Shown: positions 40,517 to 49,673 of the stretch, in pieces
How positions within the stretch are numbered: position 1 is the stretch's first letter
Layout of the letters: each line of letters opens with the position of its first letter
Assembly (NCBI RefSeq): GCF_011682235.2
Contig: NZ_CP076718.1
Coordinates: 3,706,400 to 3,770,399, forward strand
Direction: 5' to 3'
DNA from: Rhodocaloribacter litoris
GTDB taxonomy: Bacteria; Bacteroidota; Rhodothermia; Rhodothermales; ISCAR-4553
DNA length: 64,000 nucleotides
Translations under genes and position numbers: made by a program
Notes under the pieces: model-generated
What the model saw: only the letters and a program-made list of their open reading frames with translations
Database searches by the model: none
What the model was told of the DNA's origin: nothing

Positions 40517-42241
40517 ATGAGCGCAATGAAACGCTTCTCCCGTGTTCTACTCCTCCTGCTGGGTGCTGTGCTGGGGCTCTCGGCCTGCGACGTGCTCGAG
40601 GAGGAGATCGTCTCCGGCATCACCGTCGATGCCTACTATAACACCCCGCAGGGACTCCGGGACGCCGTCAATGCCTCCTACTCCTTCCTGCGCAACTTCT
40701 ATGCGGACGAACAGGGCGCCAACCTGACCGTCTTCGGCACCGACGCCACCACGAATGGAGGGCATGGCTCCTTCCAGTACATGAACCAGTACACGGCCCA
40801 GCTCAACGGCGACGCCACACCGGTGAACGTGCTCTGGGATGTCTTCTACACCGGGATCAACACGACCAATGCTGCCATCAGCCGGGCCGCGGAGATCACG
40901 GACATGTCCGAGGCCGAAAAAAACCGCCTCGTCGGGGAGGCGAAATTTCTCCGGGCGCATTTCTACTTCATCCTGGTGCAGACCTTCGGCCCGGTGCATC
41001 TGACGCTGGAGGAAACGCAGGGGATGGAACTGGAGGCGAACCGCACGCCGGAGCCGGGGATCTATGACGCCATCGAGCAGGACCTGCGTGATGCGATTGC
41101 GGCACTGCCGGCCACACCTCCACAGTGGGGCCGGGCCACCGAACCAGCCGCCAAACACATGCTCGCGCTCGTGCTGCTGACGCGTGCCTGGAAAAAAACC
41201 CTGCCCACCAACCTCAACGGCTGGGGAAGTGCACCGGGGCGTCCGGCCGAGGCGGACTTCACCGAGGCCTATGAACTGGCCCGCAGCGTCATCGAGGACT
41301 ATAACTTCCACCTGCTCGACCGTTATGCGGCCGTCTTTGACCACGACAACGAACAGCATGCGGAGGTCATCTGGTCCGTCCAGTATAACCAGGACCCTCG
41401 CCTGAACGGGTTCGACGGCAGCGGCAACCCGCTCGGTAACCGCATGCATCTCTTCTTCCGCCCGCACTACGAATTTTACAATCCCGGCATCACGCGCTCG
41501 CTCGAACCCGGCTACGGACGGCCGTGGATCCGCTTTCGGCCGACGCAGTGGGGGTTGGAAAACTTCCGCGCCGCCGCACCCCTTGATGTCGATTGCCGCT
41601 ACCATGACATTTTCCAGGACGTCTGGTACTACAACGATCCGAACAACGGCAACATGCCGCCGGGGGCAGCCGTCGGAGACACGGCCATCTGGGTCTCGCC
41701 GAATAACGGCATCACCCCGGAGGAGATCCAGGCCATTCGCGAGCGTAACCCCGGTGCCGTGATCACCACCTGGGAACAGCGCCCCATTAACCTGTTTCCC
41801 TCCCTGAAGAAATTCGACGACTGGAAACGGGAGTCCGTCAACTATACGGCCGGCTCGCGGGATTTCATCGTCTATCGCCTGGCAGAGACCTACCTGAATG
41901 CCGCCGAGGCCCTGCTCATGCTCGGGCGCACCGCCGAAGCCACGGCATACGTGAATGCCGTCCGACGGCGAGCCGCCTGCCCTGGCGTCGGCAACGAGGC
42001 GATCGACATCACACCGGTCCAGCTCGACCTGGATTTCCTCCTGGATGAACGATCCCGCGAACTCTATGGCGAGCAAAAACGCTGGTTCGACCTCAAGCGT
42101 ACGGGTAAGCTGCTCGAACGCACCCGGAAATATAACCCGGAAGCCGCCCCCAACATCCGGGAATATCACCTGCTCCGTCCCATCCCCACGAACCAGATTC
42201 TCAGAAGCTTCCCCCGCTATCCACAGAATCCGGGCTACTGA
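40517..42241 (+). CDS. SusD/RagB-type surface glycan-binding lipoprotein
   Basis: Lid protein of the SusC transporter that captures oligosaccharides at the cell surface. It has 574 residues with a lipobox LGLSAC (lipidated Cys 24), followed by the acidic DVLEEE region. Helical TPR-like segments follow (for example NRLVGEAKFLRAHFYFILVQ), and the C-terminal RagB block includes LDERSRELYGEQKRWFDLKR. ATGs at 40517 and 40526 are both possible starts. It is paired with susC. Confidence 0.93.
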   Translation: MSAMKRFSRVLLLLLGAVLGLSACDVLEEEIVSGITVDAYYNTPQGLRDAVNASYSFLRNFYADEQGANLTVFGTDATTNGGHGSFQYMNQYTAQLNGDATPVNVLWDVFYTGINTTNAAISRAAEITDMSEAEKNRLVGEAKFLRAHFYFILVQTFGPVHLTLEETQGMELEANRTPEPGIYDAIEQDLRDAIAALPATPPQWGRATEPAAKHMLALVLLTRAWKKTLPTNLNGWGSAPGRPAEADFTEAYELARSVIEDYNFHLLDRYAAVFDHDNEQHAEVIWSVQYNQDPRLNGFDGSGNPLGNRMHLFFRPHYEFYNPGITRSLEPGYGRPWIRFRPTQWGLENFRAAAPLDVDCRYHDIFQDVWYYNDPNNGNMPPGAAVGDTAIWVSPNNGITPEEIQAIRERNPGAVITTWEQRPINLFPSLKKFDDWKRESVNYTAGSRDFIVYRLAETYLNAAEALLMLGRTAEATAYVNAVRRRAACPGVGNEAIDITPVQLDLDFLLDERSRELYGEQKRWFDLKRTGKLLERTRKYNPEAAPNIREYHLLRPIPTNQILRSFPRYPQNPGY

Positions 42242-42281
42242 CCCCCGGGGCGGATGCTTCGAAAATTAACCGACCTGGTGC

Positions 42282-42336
42282 TTGAACAAGCAACGCCATT
42301 GTGATTAGCTTGGGATATAGAGATAAAATGACTTTA
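42282..42336 (+). promoter_or_regulatory. Promoter and candidate operator of the dehydratase-GH67-SDR unit
   Basis: TTGAAC (42282-42287), 18 bases, TAGCTT (42306-42311), then GATAAAATGACTTTA (42322-42336), the 15-bp motif shared with susC and gntR. The geometry (motif ~11 bases after the -10) is the same as at the other two sites. It suggests a separate start inside the 160-base gap after susD. Confidence 0.5.
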
Positions 42337-42401
42337 CTTCATGATGTGCGGCCCGTTCGCTGAAGGACGCCGGTTGCTACCCTCGGAGGGACGAAAGGAG
42401 C

Positions 42402-43649
42402 ATGCGAATAGTCGATATCCGGGCCACTCCCGTGTCGGTGCCGTTGGAGGCGCCGCTGCGGCATGCCAACGGGTGCCACTGGGGGCGGTTCGTGCGGACG
42501 ATCGTCGAGGTGGAGACGGACGAAGGGCTGGTCGGGCTCGGTGAGCTGGGCGGTGGGGGCGAGAGCGCTACGGCCGCCGTCGCCGCCCTGAAGCCGTATC
42601 TGCTCGGGCACGACCCGGCCCGGCTCGAAGAGCTGCGCTTTCTGATTGCGAACCCGACGGCCTCGCTCTACAACAACCGCCTCCAGGTGGCCGCCGCCGT
42701 CGAGTTCGCCTGCCTGGACTTGCTGGGGCAGCAGTGGGAGGTGCCCGTCTCGGAGATCCTGGGCGGGCGCCTGCGCGACCGCATCCCCTTTGCCGCCTAC
42801 CTCTTTTTCCGGTATCCGCATCCCACGAACGGTGTGCGGGAGGTGCGGACCATCGAGCAACTCATCGAGGAGGCCCGGACCCTGAAGCGTCGCTACGGGT
42901 TCCAGACGTTCAAGCTCAAGGGCGGCGTGTTTCCCCCCCGTTACGAGCTCGCGTGCTTCCGGGCCCTGGCCGAAGCCCTGCCGGAGGACCGGCTCCGCTT
43001 CGACCCGAACGGAGTGTGGTCCGTCGAACAGGCCGTCTGGTTCGGCCGGCAGATCGAAGACCTGGCAAACGACTACTTCGAGGATCCCGTCTTCGGACTG
43101 CACGGTATGCGACGCGTCCGGGAAAAGGTGCGCCTTCCGCTGGCCACGAACACGGTCGTCGTCAACTTCGAACAGCTCGCCGCCAACGTCCTCGACACGG
43201 CCGTCGACGTCATCCTGCTGGACACGACGTTCTGGGGCGGCATCCGGCCGTGCCTCAAGGCAGCGGCCATCTGCGAGGCGTTCGGGTTCAGCGTGGGGGT
43301 GCATTCCTCCGGCGAGCTGGGCATCCAGCTGGCGACGATGCTGCACCTGGGCGCGGTGCTACCCAACCTGACCTTCGCCGCCGACGCACATTACCATCAC
43401 CTGACGGACGACATCATCGAAGGGGGCAAGATGACCTACGCAGAGGGTACGCTGGCCGTCCCAACAGGGCCGGGACTCGGGGTCCGCCTCGATCGGGAGC
43501 GGGTGGCCCGCTATCATGAGCACTACCTTCGCCTGGGCAATTATCCGTACGACCAGGACCCGCTCCGGCCCGGCTGGGCGCCGCTGATCCCGAACGACCG
43601 CTGGGCTGACCCGGCCGATGCGCGGGTGCCGGAGATCCGGGTCTGTTGA
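42402..43649 (+). CDS. Enolase-superfamily sugar-acid dehydratase (glucarate dehydratase-like)
   Basis: A 415-residue member of the mandelate racemase/enolase superfamily, closest in motifs to D-glucarate dehydratase. It has K171-x-K173 (TFKLKGG), metal ligands D201 (FDPNGVW), E227 (YFEDP) and N250 (LATNTVV), then D274 and H301 ([13 protein letters not shown]). The likely reaction is loss of water from glucarate or a related sugar acid. Beside an alpha-glucuronidase gene it would process the released glucuronic acid, either after oxidation to glucarate or by acting on another acid. The exact substrate is inference. Confidence 0.82.
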   Translation: MRIVDIRATPVSVPLEAPLRHANGCHWGRFVRTIVEVETDEGLVGLGELGGGGESATAAVAALKPYLLGHDPARLEELRFLIANPTASLYNNRLQVAAAVEFACLDLLGQQWEVPVSEILGGRLRDRIPFAAYLFFRYPHPTNGVREVRTIEQLIEEARTLKRRYGFQTFKLKGGVFPPRYELACFRALAEALPEDRLRFDPNGVWSVEQAVWFGRQIEDLANDYFEDPVFGLHGMRRVREKVRLPLATNTVVVNFEQLAANVLDTAVDVILLDTTFWGGIRPCLKAAAICEAFGFSVGVHSSGELGIQLATMLHLGAVLPNLTFAADAHYHHLTDDIIEGGKMTYAEGTLAVPTGPGLGVRLDRERVARYHEHYLRLGNYPYDQDPLRPGWAPLIPNDRWADPADARVPEIRVC

Positions 43650-43657
43650 GGAGCGGC

Positions 43658-45889
43658 ATGAACGAGCTTCGACACGATCGAGACCGGCGGTGCGCCGGCC
43701 CGGGGGGCGCAGCGCCTCTCCTGACGCTTCTGGGGCTCCTGCTGGTCCTGCTGCCGGTGCCGGCGGCAGGGGACAGGGCCCCGGTGCCGGACGAGCCGGG
43801 CGAGGACGGCTATGAGCTGTGGCTCCGCTACCGCCTCGTGGAGGATGCCACCCTGCGGGCGCATTATCGCACGCGTCTGGCCGAGGTGGTGGTCGCCGGC
43901 GAGACGCCCACGGCGGCGGCCGTGCGACGCGAGCTGCGGTGCGGGCTGCGCGGGCTGCTGGGCGAGACCGTTCCCGAGGCCGGCGCGGTCTCCCGCGACG
44001 GGGCGCTCGTGGTGGGCACGCCGGCCGCATCCCCCCTCATCGCCGGGCTGGGGCTGGACCTGGACGCCCTCGGCCCCGAAGGCTACCGCCTGCTCGACAC
44101 GACCGTCGACGGGCGGCGCCTGCTCGTGGTGGCGGCCGCCACCGAAGTGGGGACCCTCTACGGCACGTTCCACCTGCTGCGCCTGCTCCAGCTCCACCGG
44201 CACCTCGACGGCCTCGACGTCGCCGCGGCGCCCCGGGTACGCCACCGCGTGCTCAACCACTGGGACAACCTGGACCGCACCGTCGAGCGCGGCTATGCGG
44301 GCTTCTCCCTCTGGGACTGGCACAAGCTGCCGGACTATCTCGACCCCCGCTACACCGACTATGCCCGCGCCAACGCTTCCCTCGGCATCAACGGAACCGT
44401 CCTGACGAACGTCAATGCCAACGCCCTGGTACTCACCCCCATGTACCTGGAGAAGGCCGCCGCGCTGGCCGGCGTCTTCCGTCCCTATGGCCTCCGCGTC
44501 TACCTGACGGCCCGCTTCAGCGCGCCCATCGAGATCGGCGGGCTCGCCACCGCCGACCCCCTCGACCCGGCCGTACGAGCCTGGTGGCGCGACAAGGTGG
44601 CCGAGATCTACCGCTATATCCCCGACTTCGGCGGGTTCCTCGTCAAGGCCAACTCGGAGGGGCAGCCCGGCCCCCAGGACTACGGCCGCAGCCACGCCGA
44701 CGGCGCCAACATGCTGGCCGAGGCCCTGGCCCCCTACGACGGCATCGTCATGTGGCGGGCCTTCGTCTACGCCGCCGACAAGCCCGAGGACCGCGTCAAG
44801 CAGGCCTACAACGAATTCGTCCCGCTCGACGGGCAGTTCCGGGACAACGTCCTCGTGCAGGTCAAGAACGGCCCGCTCGACTTTCAGCCTCGCGAGCCGT
44901 TCCACCCCCTCTTCGGGGCGATGCCCCGCACGCCCCTCATGATGGAGTTCCAGATTACCAAGGAGTACCTGGGGTTCGCCACACACCTGGTCTACCTGGC
45001 GCCGATGTGGACGGAGGTGCTCACCGCCGACACCTACGCCCGGGGGCCGGGGTCGACCGTCGCCCGCGTCGTCGACGGCACGCTCCACGGCTACACCCGC
45101 ACCGGCATCGCCGGCGTGGCCAACACCGGTACCGACCGCAACTGGACCGGCTCGCACTTCGACCAGGCCAACTGGTATGCCTTCGGACGGCTCGCCTGGG
45201 ACCATACCCTCTCCCCCGACACCCTTGCCGGTGAGTGGATCCGCCTGACGTTCACGCACGATCCGGCTTTCGTCCGGCCGGTGAAGCAGATGATGCTCGG
45301 CTCCCGGGAGGCCGCCGTCAACTACATGACCCCGCTGGGGCTGGCGCACCTGATGGGGCCGGGGCATCACTACGGCCCCGCACCCTGGTACGACGACGCC
45401 CCCCGTGCCGACTGGACCGCCGTCTACTACCACCGCGCCGACACCCTCGGCATCGGCTTCGACCGCACCGCCACCGGCAGCAACGCCGTCAGCCAGTACT
45501 TCCCGCCCCTCGACTCGATCTACGGGCACCTCGACACCGTGCCGGAGAAATTCCTGCTCTGGTTTCACCACGTCCCGTGGGATCACCGGATGGCCTCCGG
45601 CCGGACCCTCTGGGACGAACTGGTGCACCGCTACACGGCCGGCGTGGAGGCCGTCCGGGCCATGCGGGCCACGTGGCGGCAGCTCGAGGGCCTGATCGAC
45701 GCGCGGCGCTACGAACAGGTGGCGGCTTTCCTGCGTATCCAGGAAAAAGAGGCCCGCTGGTGGCGGGATGCCTGCGTGTCGTATTTTCAGACGTTTTCGC
45801 GTCGCCCGATCCCGGCAGGGCTGGAGCCGCCCGCGCACCCGCTCGACCATTACCGCGCGCTCCGTTTCCCCCACGCCCCCGGTATCTGA
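43658..45889 (+). CDS. GH67 alpha-glucuronidase
   Basis: Removes (4-O-methyl-)glucuronic acid from the non-reducing end of glucurono-xylooligosaccharides. It has 743 residues with a hydrophobic signal segment ([20 protein letters not shown]). Family marks are [20 protein letters not shown], the acid Glu 334 in [10 protein letters not shown], Asp 408 ([12 protein letters not shown]) and Glu 436 ([10 protein letters not shown]), which align with the catalytic residues known for GH67. The ATG at 43658 follows AGGAG; a TTG at 43646 is less likely. It lies 8 bases after the dehydratase gene, so they are co-translated. Confidence 0.95.
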   Translation: MNELRHDRDRRCAGPGGAAPLLTLLGLLLVLLPVPAAGDRAPVPDEPGEDGYELWLRYRLVEDATLRAHYRTRLAEVVVAGETPTAAAVRRELRCGLRGLLGETVPEAGAVSRDGALVVGTPAASPLIAGLGLDLDALGPEGYRLLDTTVDGRRLLVVAAATEVGTLYGTFHLLRLLQLHRHLDGLDVAAAPRVRHRVLNHWDNLDRTVERGYAGFSLWDWHKLPDYLDPRYTDYARANASLGINGTVLTNVNANALVLTPMYLEKAAALAGVFRPYGLRVYLTARFSAPIEIGGLATADPLDPAVRAWWRDKVAEIYRYIPDFGGFLVKANSEGQPGPQDYGRSHADGANMLAEALAPYDGIVMWRAFVYAADKPEDRVKQAYNEFVPLDGQFRDNVLVQVKNGPLDFQPREPFHPLFGAMPRTPLMMEFQITKEYLGFATHLVYLAPMWTEVLTADTYARGPGSTVARVVDGTLHGYTRTGIAGVANTGTDRNWTGSHFDQANWYAFGRLAWDHTLSPDTLAGEWIRLTFTHDPAFVRPVKQMMLGSREAAVNYMTPLGLAHLMGPGHHYGPAPWYDDAPRADWTAVYYHRADTLGIGFDRTATGSNAVSQYFPPLDSIYGHLDTVPEKFLLWFHHVPWDHRMASGRTLWDELVHRYTAGVEAVRAMRATWRQLEGLIDARRYEQVAAFLRIQEKEARWWRDACVSYFQTFSRRPIPAGLEPPAHPLDHYRALRFPHAPGI

Positions 45890-45924
45890 CGGCTTTCCCG
45901 GGAGATACCGGGCAAAATCGCGGG

Positions 45925-45957
45925 TTGCATGGGGGCACGGCTTCCGGGCCCATGCAA
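45925..45957. repeat. Hairpin between GH67 and SDR genes
   Basis: TTGCATGGG (45925-45933) and CCCATGCAA (45949-45957) form a perfect 9-bp stem, extendable by two more pairs counting a G-U. It sits in the 101-base gap before the SDR gene with no T run after it. A role in message processing or stability is possible. Confidence 0.45.
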
Positions 45958-45990
45958 TCTGCACGACGCATCGCTCACCCAGAAGAACCC

Positions 45991-46809
45991 ATGCCCGGAA
46001 CGAATCCGTTTGATCTGACCGGCCGCGTCGCCGTGGTGACGGGCGGGTACGGGGTGCTGGGCAGCCGGATGGCCGAAGCCCTGGCCGGCGCCGGGGCGAA
46101 GGTGGCCGTCCTCGGTCGCCGCCCCGAGGCGGCCGCAGCGTGCGCGGAGGCCCTGTGCCGCACCGGCGCCGAGGCGATCCCGCTGATCGCCGACGTGCTC
46201 GACGAGGCCGCGCTCCGCCGCGCCTGCGACGCGTTACTCGACGCCTGGGGCCGTGTCGACATCCTGATCAACGCGGCCGGCGGCAACGTGGCCCGGGCCC
46301 GCACCGACGACGTGCCCGTCTTCACCCTGCCCTTCGACGCCTTCGACGAGGTCGTCCGGCTCAACCTGCACGGTACCGTCTATCCGACGCTCATCTTCGG
46401 CGAGGCCATGGCGCGGCAGGGGACGGGCAGCATCGTCAACATCTCGTCCATGGCCTCGTTTCAGGCCCTCAGCGGGGTGATGGGCTACTCCGCCGCCAAG
46501 GCCGCCATCGATAACTTCACCCGGTGGATGGCCGTGGATCTGGCCCGGCGCCACGGCGAGGGCCTGCGCGTGAATGCCATCGCGCCGGGCTTCTTCATTA
46601 CCCGGCAGAACCGCGACGTGCTGCTCAACCCGGACGGCTCGTACACGGAGCGGACGCAGAAGGTCATCGCGAAGACCCCGATGGGACGCCTCGGCCGGCC
46701 GGAGGAGTTGCAGGGGCCGGTGCTCTGGCTCTGCAGCGACGCCGCCTCGTTCGTCACCGGCGCCGTCATCCCGGTCGACGGCGGCTTCAGCGCCTTCAGC
46801 GGTCTCTGA
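45991..46809 (+). CDS. SDR oxidoreductase, probable fructuronate/mannonate reductase
   Basis: Classical short-chain dehydrogenase of 272 residues. It has the cofactor motif TGGYGVLGSRMAEALAGAG, INAAGGN, and the catalytic Ser (NISSMAS), Tyr 166 and Lys 170 (GYSAAK). The C-terminal AIAPGFFITRQNRDVLLNPD and KTPMGRLGRPEEL are typical of proteins annotated as D-mannonate oxidoreductase. In this locus it would reduce fructuronate to mannonate after GH67 releases glucuronate. A uronate dehydrogenase role, feeding the glucarate dehydratase-like enzyme, is the main alternative. Confidence 0.8.
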   Translation: MPGTNPFDLTGRVAVVTGGYGVLGSRMAEALAGAGAKVAVLGRRPEAAAACAEALCRTGAEAIPLIADVLDEAALRRACDALLDAWGRVDILINAAGGNVARARTDDVPVFTLPFDAFDEVVRLNLHGTVYPTLIFGEAMARQGTGSIVNISSMASFQALSGVMGYSAAKAAIDNFTRWMAVDLARRHGEGLRVNAIAPGFFITRQNRDVLLNPDGSYTERTQKVIAKTPMGRLGRPEELQGPVLWLCSDAASFVTGAVIPVDGGFSAFSGL

Positions 46810-46844
46810 CGACGCCGGGGTTCGCCGTGCCGTGGCCGGGCGGG

Positions 46845-48377
46845 TCATCCCGGGGCGGCGGTGTCCCGGGCCGGCTCGGCGGGTTGCTCGCGGCCGGCCG
46901 TGAAGAGGGGTTCGAGGGCCGGATAGAGACGGCGGAAGGTGTCGTAGGCCGCCTCGTACCGCTCGACGGCTTCGGGATGCGGCTCGGCGACGGGCGTGCA
47001 GGTGAGGGTCGCCGCGCAGGCTGCGTCTACGTCGGGCCAGGCGCCGGTCCCGGCGGCGGCCAGCAGGGCCGCGCCGTAGGCAGCGCCCTCGGTGGTTTGC
47101 GGGGCCGTCAGGGGCAGGCCCAGCACGTCGGCCAGGATCTGGCGCCAGAGGGGGCTGCGGGCGCCGCCGCCCGAGAGGCGCACCTCCGCCGGCGGCGGGA
47201 CGCCGGCCTCGCCGAGCAGCCGGAGGTTGTCGCGCAGGCCGAAGGCCACCCCTTCGAGCACGGCGCGGGTGGCGTGGCCCCGCCCGTGGCGCAGCGTGAA
47301 GCCGAAGAAGACGCCGCGCGCGAAGGGATTGGCGTGAGGCGTGCGCTCGCCGGAGAGGTAGGGGAGAAAGGCGGCGCCCTCACAGCCGGGCGGCACGCCG
47401 GCAGCCTCGGCCAGGAGGACGTCGTAGTCGAGCTCCGGGGCGAAGGTGTCGTGGTACCAGCGGAGGCTGCCCGCGGCCGAGAGCATCACGCCCATCAGGT
47501 GCCAGCGGCCGGGCACGGCGTGGGGGAAGGCGTGGGCGCGGCCGCGCGGGTCGGTGAGCGGCCGTGTGGCCGGGGCGAAGACCACGCCGGAGGTGCCCAG
47601 CGTGAGCGCCAGGATGCCCGGCGCCACCGCCCCGACGCCGACGGCCTGCGCGGCCTGATCGCCGCCGCCGGCCACCACCGGCGTGCCCGCGCGGAGGCCG
47701 GTGACGGCGGCGGCCTCCGGCGTGACGGTGCCGGTCACCTCCGGCCCTTCGTGCGTGGGGGGCAGCCAGGCCCGCGGGATCTCGAGCGCCGCCAGCACCT
47801 CGTCGCTCCAGTCGCGCCGCTGCAGGTCCAGCAGCAGCGTGCCGCCGGCCCCGGCGCGGTCGGTGGCATAGCCGCCCGTGAGGCGGAAGCGGACGTAATC
47901 CTTCGGCAGGAGGACCTGTGCGACCCGCCGGTAGACGTCGGGCTCATGCCGGCGCACCCACAGCAGCTTGGGCGCGGTGAAGCCGGGGAAGGCGTCGTTG
48001 CCGGTGAGGGCCACCAGGCGGTCGAGGCCGAGGCGGGCGCGGATGTCGTCACACTCCGCACTCGCCCGCCCGTCGTTCCACAGGATGGCCGGGCGCAGGA
48101 CCCGTCCTGCCGCGTCGAGCAGCACCAGCCCGTGCATCTGCCCCGTCAGGCCCACGGCTTGCACGGCGTCGCCGGTGAGGCCGGCGGCGGCGAGGGCCTG
48201 TGCCGTGGCAAGGCCGGTGGCCTCCCACCACGCGGCGGGGTCCTGCTCGCTCCAGAGCGGGCGCGGCGTGGACAGATCGTGCGGTGCGGAGGCCACGGCC
48301 GCCACCCGCCCCGCCTCGTCGATGAGCAGGGCCTTGGTGGCCGTCGTCGAGACGTCGATGCCCAGGAAATGGCTCAT
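46845..48377 (-). CDS. xylB: Xylulokinase
   Basis: FGGY-family kinase of 510 residues that phosphorylates D-xylulose to xylulose 5-phosphate. It opens FLGIDVSTTATKALLIDEAG, has GLTGQMHGLVLLDAAG with the conserved catalytic-loop region, ILWNDGRASAEC, and the C-terminal FGGY signature region (LSGGGARSPLWRQILADVLG). It is the last gene of the minus-strand xylan operon, 27 bases after the isomerase gene. Confidence 0.93.
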   Translation of the reverse strand: MSHFLGIDVSTTATKALLIDEAGRVAAVASAPHDLSTPRPLWSEQDPAAWWEATGLATAQALAAAGLTGDAVQAVGLTGQMHGLVLLDAAGRVLRPAILWNDGRASAECDDIRARLGLDRLVALTGNDAFPGFTAPKLLWVRRHEPDVYRRVAQVLLPKDYVRFRLTGGYATDRAGAGGTLLLDLQRRDWSDEVLAALEIPRAWLPPTHEGPEVTGTVTPEAAAVTGLRAGTPVVAGGGDQAAQAVGVGAVAPGILALTLGTSGVVFAPATRPLTDPRGRAHAFPHAVPGRWHLMGVMLSAAGSLRWYHDTFAPELDYDVLLAEAAGVPPGCEGAAFLPYLSGERTPHANPFARGVFFGFTLRHGRGHATRAVLEGVAFGLRDNLRLLGEAGVPPPAEVRLSGGGARSPLWRQILADVLGLPLTAPQTTEGAAYGAALLAAAGTGAWPDVDAACAATLTCTPVAEPHPEAVERYEAAYDTFRRLYPALEPLFTAGREQPAEPARDTAAPG

Positions 48378-48404
48378 GGGTGGTTCGGAGATGGGGCGCG
48401 AAGG

Positions 48405-49583
48405 TCAGGAGAGGCTGGTCGTCGCCGGCTCGACGGAGCGGAGCGTTTCCTCGATCGGGGGCAGCACCAGGCCCTGCGGCGCCCGGGCCCGGATCAGGTA
48501 CGCCTCGATGAAACCCCGGTGCCGGGCCGGGTTCAGGGTTGCCTCCACGATGGCGGCGTGGTCCAGCCGGTTGATGCGCTCGTTCGCCGCCCGGAGCGCG
48601 TCCATCGAGATCTTCAGCGCCACGTCCACCGGCATCCGCTCCGGGTTGATGTCGATGCCGAAGTGGCCCGTGTAGCCATGCATCTTGAGCGTGTAGAGGC
48701 CGGCCTCCATCTGCTCGGGCGAGATGACGCCCACGTTCAGGTCCTGGTCATAGTTGCCCAGCGGCTGGCTGTTCCAGTGCGTGTGTGCCAGGCGGCCCTC
48801 CGAAAGCGGCCAGGACAGCGCGTAGGACACGTCCTCGTAGCCCATGAGCAGGTGCCCGATCTCGGGGTTCATGCCCACGAGTTTGTGCCCTTCGGCGAGC
48901 AGGCGGCGGTTCTCTTCATGGGTGAGCATCGCCTCCACCTGGTGGCCGAGGAGCACCCCCTCGGGGGTCGTCGAGTAGAGGATGCGGCCGCGCGGCTCGT
49001 ACGGTTTCGGCTCGAAGGCGATGCGCACGCCCGGCACGGCGTCCATCGCCTCGGCCAGCCCCTCGGCGAAGCGCCGGCGCATGGCCGCCACGTCGATCCC
49101 GAAGGGGTTCTCATACCCGTCGATGCCGGGCCAGACGACCGCGAAGTCGCCGTCGAGCGCTTTCGTCAGGGCCAGCGAGGCCTTCGTGCGCTCGATGGCC
49201 TTGCGGCGCACCTGCGGATCGGGGTTCGAGAGGGAGCCGAACTCGAACTCGGCGTCGTAGAAGAGCAGCGGGATGACCGTGACGAGGCGGATGCCGGTGT
49301 CGCGGGTGAACTGCTGCCAGACGGCCAGGTTGTCCTCGTTGATCTCGTTGGGGTAGTGGGCCTCCAGGCCGGCGAGGCCGTAGTCCTTCAGTGAGGCCGC
49401 GATCTCCAGGCGGGCTTCCAGCGGCAGGTCGGGCTTGTACTTGGCGTGGAAACGGCTGTCCGGCGGGGAGAAGAACCAGATGCCGGCGGTGAACTTGAGG
49501 TCCAGTTCAAACCGGTTCAGGTGGTCGATGAGGGCCTCGGGCGAGCGGGACTCGGCCTGGCCGCGCAGGTCTTGCAGAGGCAT
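48405..49583 (-). CDS. xylA: Divergent xylose isomerase (TIM barrel)
   Basis: A 392-residue TIM-barrel isomerase close in size to class I xylose isomerases. Conserved active-site positions are His 76 (EAHYPNE), Glu 191/Lys 193 (FEPKPYEPRGR), Glu 241 and His 244 (GMNPEIGH), Asp 279/Asp 281 (NYDQDL) and Asp 311 (FGIDINPER). Two signatures deviate: WPGIDGYE replaces the usual WGGREG, and HTHWNSQ replaces HIDLNGQ, so a metal-ligand Asp is His. It sits between GH3 and xylulokinase genes, so conversion of xylose to xylulose is most likely; a related aldose is possible. Confidence 0.82.
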   Translation of the reverse strand: MPLQDLRGQAESRSPEALIDHLNRFELDLKFTAGIWFFSPPDSRFHAKYKPDLPLEARLEIAASLKDYGLAGLEAHYPNEINEDNLAVWQQFTRDTGIRLVTVIPLLFYDAEFEFGSLSNPDPQVRRKAIERTKASLALTKALDGDFAVVWPGIDGYENPFGIDVAAMRRRFAEGLAEAMDAVPGVRIAFEPKPYEPRGRILYSTTPEGVLLGHQVEAMLTHEENRRLLAEGHKLVGMNPEIGHLLMGYEDVSYALSWPLSEGRLAHTHWNSQPLGNYDQDLNVGVISPEQMEAGLYTLKMHGYTGHFGIDINPERMPVDVALKISMDALRAANERINRLDHAAIVEATLNPARHRGFIEAYLIRARAPQGLVLPPIEETLRSVEPATTSLS

Positions 49584-49673
49584 GGTCGGTTGCAGTCTGT
49601 TGGGTGGATGACAGGTTCGTTCGGGTCGGTCGTTGGCTGGTTCGTCAAGATAATCAAATCGGGGGACGGCGTT

